From Pseudomonadota bacterium (GTDB lineage Bacteria; Pseudomonadota; Gammaproteobacteria; Steroidobacterales; Steroidobacteraceae), in the NCBI GenBank assembly GCA_028067895.1, contig JAPTUI010000523.1, positions 1 through 10,938 on the forward strand: a stretch of 10,938 nt of DNA. The letters run 5' to 3'. Below the pieces are notes generated by a model, which made no database searches, was not told where the DNA came from, and was given only the letters and a program-made list of their open reading frames with translations. Shown here one piece after another: positions 7,133-10,938 of the stretch. Each line of letters starts with the position of its first letter. The first letter of the stretch is position 1. A program made the translations under genes and the position numbers.

Positions 7133-8440
7133 ATGAATTCCGCAGCGATACGCATATTGATCGTCGATCGCGATGCGAAATATCGCGAATGGGTACGGCT
7201 GCACCTGTCGATCCTGTATCCCCAGGCCGCCATCGGCACGCTCGAACCGACCGAAAGCAACGCACTCGGTGCGCTGTCGACCGGCCCGGTCTGCGAGGCG
7301 CTGGTGCTGGCGGCAGATTTCGGCACCGGCGATGAGGAAGGCGAGCCCCCGGCGCTGGCCCAGGTGCGCGCGCTGCGCCAGAGCGGCACCGCCCCGGTGC
7401 TACTAGTGCTCGCCGAACAGGGCGATGAGCTACGCGCCGTACAGGCCCTGCGGGCCGGCGCCACCGATTACCTGCCGAAGCGCCTGATAACACCGGCGCG
7501 GCTGAAGAGCGCGCTTGACCAGGCACTGCAGGAGCTGCAGCCACCGCCGGCGCCCGAGGCCGCCCCGGAGGTGGCCGCGGCGACACCGCCGCGCCCGGGA
7601 CGCAGCACGCCCATCGTGGCGGGGCACCCATCCATCTCCGGCTACGACATCACTCGCAAGCTCAGCGAATCCGACAAGGCCGTGGTCTACCTCGCCGAGA
7701 GTGCCGCACACGGTGCCGAGGTCGCGCTCAAGGTCAGCAAGATTCCCTGCGATGAGCGCGGCGCGCAGGCGCTCGAGCGGGAGTATCAGGCGATCCTCGC
7801 CGTGCATGACCCGGCGGTCGTACACATCTTTGACCACGGCATCGAGGACGGCTACGAATATCTCGCCATGGAGTACTTCCCGCGTGGCGATCTGAAGGCG
7901 CGCATGCACGTCGGCGTGACCGAATCCGAAGCAGTGCGCTTCCTGGAACGCATCGCCGCAGCGCTCGGCGTGGTGCACCGCGCCGGCATGCTGCACCGTG
8001 ACCTGAAGCCGCCGAACGTCATGCTGCGCGACAACGACCATGTCGTGCTGATCGACTTCGGTCTGGCCCGTCAGCTCGATGGCAGTCATCACAGCACCTA
8101 CACCGGGGTGCTGCGCGGCTCACCGTACTACATGAGCCCCGAGCAGGCGCTCGGCGAGAAACTCGACCCGCGCTCCGATCTGTATAGCCTCGGGATCATC
8201 TTTCACGAGATGTTGACCGGCCGCAAGCCGTTCGTGGGCAACAGCGCCATGGAGGTGCTGCAGCAGCACGTCAACGCCGCCCCGCCGCGCCTGCCGAGCT
8301 CCCTCAGCGGTTACGCGCCGCTGCTCGAGCAGCTGCTCTCGAAGCGACGCGAGGAGCGCTTCGAGAGCGCCGAGGCGCTGATTGCCGCCTGCGCGGCGCT
8401 GCGCAGCGGATCGCGCCGACAGACTCAGTCGGCCGCCTGA
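7133..8440 (+). CDS. Receiver-like domain fused to a Ser/Thr protein kinase
   Basis: This is a 435-residue soluble protein with no membrane segment. Residues about 5-135 have a response-regulator receiver fold pattern: IRILIVDRD (Asp12), likely acceptor Asp62 in LAADFGTGDEEG, and GATDYLPK with conserved Lys116. The second acidic residue of the usual pair is Arg13, and the Thr/Ser position is Leu93, so the domain looks degenerate. An Ala/Pro linker (about 138-168) leads to a Hanks-type kinase domain at about 172-425. It has ATP-site Lys200 (VALKV), HRDLKPPN (288-295, catalytic Asp290), DFG (308-310), GSPYYMSPEQ and SDLYSLGIIFHEMLTG. The glycine-rich loop is unusual: LSESDKAVVY (177-186) lacks all three glycines. 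The catalytic residues are intact, so activity is plausible. It follows gspB in the same direction; a link to secretion is only inferred. AAGG at 7116-7119 is a weak, distant ribosome binding site. Confidence 0.88.
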   Translation: MNSAAIRILIVDRDAKYREWVRLHLSILYPQAAIGTLEPTESNALGALSTGPVCEALVLAADFGTGDEEGEPPALAQVRALRQSGTAPVLLVLAEQGDELRAVQALRAGATDYLPKRLITPARLKSALDQALQELQPPPAPEAAPEVAAATPPRPGRSTPIVAGHPSISGYDITRKLSESDKAVVYLAESAAHGAEVALKVSKIPCDERGAQALEREYQAILAVHDPAVVHIFDHGIEDGYEYLAMEYFPRGDLKARMHVGVTESEAVRFLERIAAALGVVHRAGMLHRDLKPPNVMLRDNDHVVLIDFGLARQLDGSHHSTYTGVLRGSPYYMSPEQALGEKLDPRSDLYSLGIIFHEMLTGRKPFVGNSAMEVLQQHVNAAPPRLPSSLSGYAPLLEQLLSKRREERFESAEALIAACAALRSGSRRQTQSAA

Positions 8441-8451
8441 GACACCCGTGC

Positions 8452-8467
8452 GGCGCCGCGAGGCGCC
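8452..8467. terminator. GC-rich hairpin after the kinase gene (weak terminator candidate)
   Basis: GGCGCC (8452-8457), a GCGA loop and GGCGCC (8462-8467) form a perfect 6-bp stem 11 nt after the kinase stop codon. Only two T residues follow, so it lacks the U-tract of a standard intrinsic terminator. It abuts the -35 hexamer of the promoter for the next gene. It could slow or end kinase transcription, or be incidental in GC-rich DNA. Confidence 0.3.
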
Positions 8468-8496
8468 TTGACACACCCCGGCGCGGGGCGTGCAAT
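8468..8496 (+). promoter_or_regulatory. Sigma70-like promoter for the glycosyltransferase gene
   Basis: A perfect -35 hexamer TTGACA (8468-8473) is followed by a 17-nt spacer and TGCAAT (8491-8496), which matches 4 of 6 bases of TATAAT, including the A and T at its last two positions. Transcription would start near 8503 and give a leader of about 34 nt before the ATG at 8537. The placement in the 96-nt gap between two genes, at ideal spacing, makes this the best promoter candidate in the window. Confidence 0.55.
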
Positions 8497-8525
8497 CGGC
8501 GGTGGGGAACCGGGCCCCGAGGATC

Positions 8526-8529
8526 AGGA
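8526..8529 (+). promoter_or_regulatory. Ribosome binding site deciding the glycosyltransferase start
   Basis: AGGA lies 7 nt before the ATG at 8537. This supports that ATG over an in-frame TTG at 8468, which would lie inside the -35 element of the promoter. Confidence 0.6.
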
Positions 8530-8536
8530 TCGACCC

Positions 8537-9682
8537 ATGAACCCGCGCCGCCTCGTCGATACGACGCTGTTCTACTCGCCGACGAGCGGCGGGGTGCGGC
8601 GCTACCTGAACGCCAAACACGCCTGGCTCGCCGCCCAGCCCGGCTGGCAGCACACGCTGCTCGTGCCGGGCCGCACCGAGCGGATAGCTCCCGGTGCGCT
8701 GTGTTCGGTTCCCGGCCTGCCCGTACCCGGCTCGTTCAACTACCGTCTGCCGCTCAATCCGCGCCGCTGGCGGCGGTTGCTCGAGGCGCTCGAGCCCGAT
8801 CTGATCGAGGCCGGCGATGCGTTTCATCCGGCGTGGGCAGCCCGCGCCGTCGCGCGCCGTCGCGCAGTGCCCTGCGCGGCGTTCTGTCACTCGAATCTGC
8901 CCCGCATTCTCGCTCGGCGTATCGGCGGACGCGCAGCGGAACGGTCCGCTGCGACTTACATCCGCTGGCTGTACGAAGGCTTCGACGTCGTCTTCGCACC
9001 GAGCCGCTTGATGGCACGGATCCTCGAGGAACTCGGAATCGCCCACACCGTGCACCAGCCGCTCGGCGTCGATGAGACGGTTTTTCACCCGGACCGGCGC
9101 GGCCCGTGGCTGCGCGAGCGACTGAACGTCGATGCGCACTCGCGCGTGCTGGTGTATGCGGGACGCTTCACGGATGAAAAGAACGTCCCGGTCCTGCTGC
9201 AGGCCTTCGCGCGCCTCGGCCGCCCCTACCATCTGTTGATGATCGGCGGTTGCCGTGCCGGCCGGCTCGCCGCCAACGTCACGCAATTGCCCTACCGGCG
9301 CGACGGCGTGGAGCTGGCACGGTGGCTGGCCTCGGCCGATGCGCTGGTGCACGCCGGCAGCGGTGAGACGTTCGGACTGGTCATTCTCGAGGCCATGGCC
9401 TGCGGCCGTCCGGTGGTCGCGGCGCGCGCCGGCGCGGTGCCGGAGCTGGTCGATGAGCGTGCGGGTCTCCTCGCCGAACCGGACGATGCACCGAGCTTCG
9501 CCGATGCGATCGCCGCGCTGTATGCGCGCGACCTCGACGCCCTGGGGCGCAGCGCACGCCAGCACGTTCTGCAGCATTACACCTGGCAGAAAGTCTTTAC
9601 TCGCCAGCTCGCCGTGTACGGCGCGCTGCTCGCCGGCGGCCGGGCCGCCGCCGTGCAGGAGGCCGTGGCCGCCGCCGGCTGA
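8537..9682 (+). CDS. Family 4 (GT-B fold) glycosyltransferase
   Basis: This 381-residue retaining-type glycosyltransferase resembles group 1/GT4 enzymes, which move a sugar from a nucleotide donor to a lipid or glycan acceptor at the cytoplasmic membrane face. The N-terminal domain opens with FYSPTSGGVRRYLNAKH (12-28), an acceptor-side glycine loop. The C-terminal donor-binding domain has VYAGRFTDEKN, with Arg210 and Lys215 in the places that usually contact the donor phosphates. The E-x7-E motif is GETFGLVILEAMACGRPVV, with Glu277 and Glu285. HAGSGE and VPELVDERAGLL also fit the family. No signal peptide or membrane span is evident. Donor and acceptor cannot be named; cell-surface polysaccharide or glycolipid synthesis is a general inference. 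The start is set by AGGA 7 nt upstream and by the promoter placement. The gene converges with the minus-strand operon, with one base between stop codons. Confidence 0.9.
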   Translation: MNPRRLVDTTLFYSPTSGGVRRYLNAKHAWLAAQPGWQHTLLVPGRTERIAPGALCSVPGLPVPGSFNYRLPLNPRRWRRLLEALEPDLIEAGDAFHPAWAARAVARRRAVPCAAFCHSNLPRILARRIGGRAAERSAATYIRWLYEGFDVVFAPSRLMARILEELGIAHTVHQPLGVDETVFHPDRRGPWLRERLNVDAHSRVLVYAGRFTDEKNVPVLLQAFARLGRPYHLLMIGGCRAGRLAANVTQLPYRRDGVELARWLASADALVHAGSGETFGLVILEAMACGRPVVAARAGAVPELVDERAGLLAEPDDAPSFADAIAALYARDLDALGRSARQHVLQHYTWQKVFTRQLAVYGALLAGGRAAAVQEAVAAAG

Positions 9683-9683
9683 G

Positions 9684-10091
9684 TCAACGGCCGCGCAGCG
9701 CCCCGAGCAGGCGCAGTCCGCTGCGGCGGGCGACGAGCCACAGCAGCGCCCGCCAGAACAACCGCTTACCGAGAGGAACGCGCCGCGGCGGCACGGCCCG
9801 GAAGAATTCCGCCCGCACATCGCGATGCACATGCAGCGCTCGGGCGCGAATCAGCCAGTGCGCGGGCGGGCTCTCGAGCCGATACGTCTGCCCATCCACC
9901 AGCGTCACTCGTGCGTCGGTGACGGTCGCGGGCACATCGCCTGACGCGACGCCGGTGAACGTGAGCACGAGCCGTTCCGCGGGAGCGTCGCGCGCCGCGC
10001 CGGTGAGCGTTAGCGCCGCACCGGTGGTGCGCGTACAAGTGACGACACCGCTGAATGTCGCGACAAGATGTTGACCGTTCGGATCAGGCAT
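9684..10091 (-). CDS. Hypothetical protein, beta-rich N-terminus and basic C-terminal tail
   Basis: I do not recognise this 135-residue protein. Residues 8-70 alternate hydrophobic and polar residues, as in beta strands (LVATFSGVVTCT, AALTLTGAA, RLVLTFTGVAS, ARVTLVDGQTYRLES). Residues 75-100 hold PAHWLIRARALHVHRDVRAE. The last 35 residues are strongly basic and amphipathic (LGKRLFWRALLWLVARRSG) and could bind membrane or nucleic acid. No signal peptide is seen, and there is a single cysteine (Cys19). The ATG at 10091 is the only plausible start: it lies 15 nt after the methyltransferase stop in the same frame, with no other start codon between. No clear ribosome binding site is present, which suggests coupling to the upstream gene. 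The third-position GC bias and operon placement support it as a real gene. A role with the methyltransferase is inferred from position only. Confidence 0.7.
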   Translation of the reverse strand: MPDPNGQHLVATFSGVVTCTRTTGAALTLTGAARDAPAERLVLTFTGVASGDVPATVTDARVTLVDGQTYRLESPPAHWLIRARALHVHRDVRAEFFRAVPPRRVPLGKRLFWRALLWLVARRSGLRLLGALRGR

Positions 10092-10106
10092 ACCGTGGCG
10101 CGGCGC

Positions 10107-10688
10107 TCAGCCGGCGCTCTCCATGTCCCACACGATGAGCGGTGCGCCGCGGCGCAGCCAGAACCCCGCACCCATCTCGCGGAAATGCCGGCGCAAGCGC
10201 GTGCGGTACCAGTCGGCGTCGCGCAGATGCACTTCGGGGTCGGTGCGGGTGCGGTCGCAGTTGACCTGCCAATCGCGGCGCGTCAGCGCACTGAAATACA
10301 ACACTCCGCGACACACCCGCGCCAGATTGGCCAGCGCGCCCGCGGCCTGGCGCGCGCTCAGATACTGCAGCACGTCGTAGCAGACCACCAGATCGAACGG
10401 CTCCCGGGCGCAAAAATCCTGCAGCGTGCCGTGCTGCCAGCCGTAGCGCCGGCAGAGGTATTCGCTCGATTCGAGGCCGACGTAGGCCGCTTTCGGCAAA
10501 GCGCGGCGCAGCGGCGCACGCAGCAATCCGGTGCCGCAGCCGGCATCGAGCATACGGCGCACCGGCAAGCCGACGTGTGCGGTGAACGCGCCGATCAGCC
10601 GCGCGCGTGCGCGCATCTCGGCCCTACTCGTCACCGCCGTGCGCGGGTCGAAGTAGAAGCGCTGGTAATATGCCCGGTCGAAAGGCAT
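10107..10688 (-). CDS. Class I SAM-dependent methyltransferase
   Basis: This 193-residue cytosolic enzyme has a Rossmann-type methyltransferase fold. The SAM-binding motif I is LDAGCGTG (47-54). An acidic residue ending strand 2 is Glu73 (YVGLESSEYLC), Asp91 in TLQDF matches the adenine-side position, and FDLVVCYDVLQYL (98-110) is the strand-4 motif. The N-terminus FDRAYYQRFYFDPRT and the C-terminal segment WQVNCDRTRTDPEV are distinctive and may define the substrate group, which I cannot name. The length fits small single-domain methyltransferases. The start is well supported by GGAGGA on the minus strand, 9 nt upstream. The gene begins 3 nt after the upstream dehydrogenase stop and is followed after 15 nt by the unknown protein. 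A small-molecule or lipid substrate is possible, but nothing in the sequence decides this. Confidence 0.88.
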   Translation of the reverse strand: MPFDRAYYQRFYFDPRTAVTSRAEMRARARLIGAFTAHVGLPVRRMLDAGCGTGLLRAPLRRALPKAAYVGLESSEYLCRRYGWQHGTLQDFCAREPFDLVVCYDVLQYLSARQAAGALANLARVCRGVLYFSALTRRDWQVNCDRTRTDPEVHLRDADWYRTRLRRHFREMGAGFWLRRGAPLIVWDMESAG

Positions 10689-10691
10689 CGC

Positions 10692-10938
10692 TCAGACTCC
10701 TCCAGCGGCGGGCCATCCGGCGAGCTGCTCGCTCGCCTGGACCAGGCGCCGGCGGGCCTGCGGGTCGTAGGCCTGGGGATGGGCCGTCGCGGCCTCGAGG
10801 CCGTTGAAGAACGCTCCCGTGGTCAGCGCAAGCGCCTCGGCGCAGGCGAGGTGCAGCACCGCCGTCTCGCCGCTCGCAACGGAGTTGACCGGCGTGACGC
10901 CCATGGCCCGCACCATCGTAGTATCCATGTAGGTGGCC
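10692..10938 (-). CDS. Short-chain dehydrogenase/reductase, C-terminal fragment
   Basis: The frame is open to the right edge of the window, so only the last 81 or so residues are seen, and the ATG at 10928 is probably internal. The fragment matches the C-terminal part of short-chain dehydrogenases of the retinol-dehydrogenase-like type. It has a TTMVRAMGVTP stretch where the post-catalytic substrate loop would be, ASGETAVLHLAC as the helix before the last strand, and TGAFFNGLEAA as the final strand region. The ending AYDPQARRRLVQASEQLAGW is like the tail that follows it in such enzymes. The cofactor-binding TGxxxGxG and the YxxxK active site would lie beyond the window and cannot be checked. 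It heads the part of the minus-strand operon that is visible here. All three minus-strand genes lie in one reading frame, separated only by stops and short spacers. Confidence 0.68.
   Translation of the reverse strand, partial: ATYMDTTMVRAMGVTPVNSVASGETAVLHLACAEALALTTGAFFNGLEAATAHPQAYDPQARRRLVQASEQLAGWPAAGGV
10698..10703 (-). promoter_or_regulatory. Strong Shine-Dalgarno of the methyltransferase gene
   Basis: On the minus strand this reads GGAGGA, 9 nt before the methyltransferase ATG. It lies inside the last codons of the upstream dehydrogenase gene, so the two genes are tightly packed in one transcript. Confidence 0.65.

Noticed and set aside
8504..8518. GGGG/CCCC pairing in the glycosyltransferase leader as a riboswitch or attenuator
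   Set aside because: It is only a 4-bp stem in GC-rich sequence, with no conserved aptamer-like structure visible.
8468..8536. TTG start giving a 23-residue longer glycosyltransferase
   Set aside because: The TTG is part of the -35 hexamer TTGACA, the extra residues do not resemble the family, and a good AGGA precedes the ATG at 8537.
8120..9832. Minus-strand open frame of about 570 codons opposite the kinase and glycosyltransferase
   Set aside because: It runs across two well-supported plus-strand genes and the promoter between them, and its product shows no domain. It is a shadow frame.

Overview
The window is GC-rich (mostly G or C at codon third positions) and almost fully coding. It looks like chromosomal DNA of a gammaproteobacterium. 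The grounds are a very close match to the long, membrane-anchored E. coli-type FadE, a GspA/ExeA plus GspB pair typical of gammaproteobacterial type II secretion, and tight gene packing with ATGA overlaps. Genus cannot be told from this sequence. No tRNA, rRNA, CRISPR array, IS element or phage gene was seen.

Layout on the plus strand: (1) fadE, entering from the left edge and lacking its first few codons, coupled by a 4-nt ATGA overlap to a DUF3667-type zinc-ribbon membrane protein. (2) dinB (DNA polymerase IV, GTG start) 25 nt later. (3) gspA, starting 10 nt after dinB, and gspB, 1 nt after gspA: an AAA+ ATPase with a periplasmic peptidoglycan-binding domain and its partner. In known systems this pair helps insert the secretin GspD through the peptidoglycan. 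(4) After a 110-nt gap with nested inverted repeats, a receiver-like domain fused to a Ser/Thr protein kinase. (5) After a 96-nt gap holding a GC hairpin and a good sigma70-like promoter, a family-4 glycosyltransferase.

The minus strand from 9684 to the right edge carries a tight operon transcribed leftwards: the C-terminus of a short-chain dehydrogenase/reductase, a SAM-dependent methyltransferase, and an unrecognised 135-residue protein. It meets the glycosyltransferase tail to tail, with one base between the two stop codons.

Most of the window is recognisable housekeeping or cell-envelope biology, and I see no clear undescribed multi-gene system. The least ordinary items are the pseudo-receiver/kinase protein, which lacks a normal glycine-rich loop and lies beside gspAB; the DUF3667 membrane protein coupled to fadE; and the unknown protein at the end of the dehydrogenase-methyltransferase operon.
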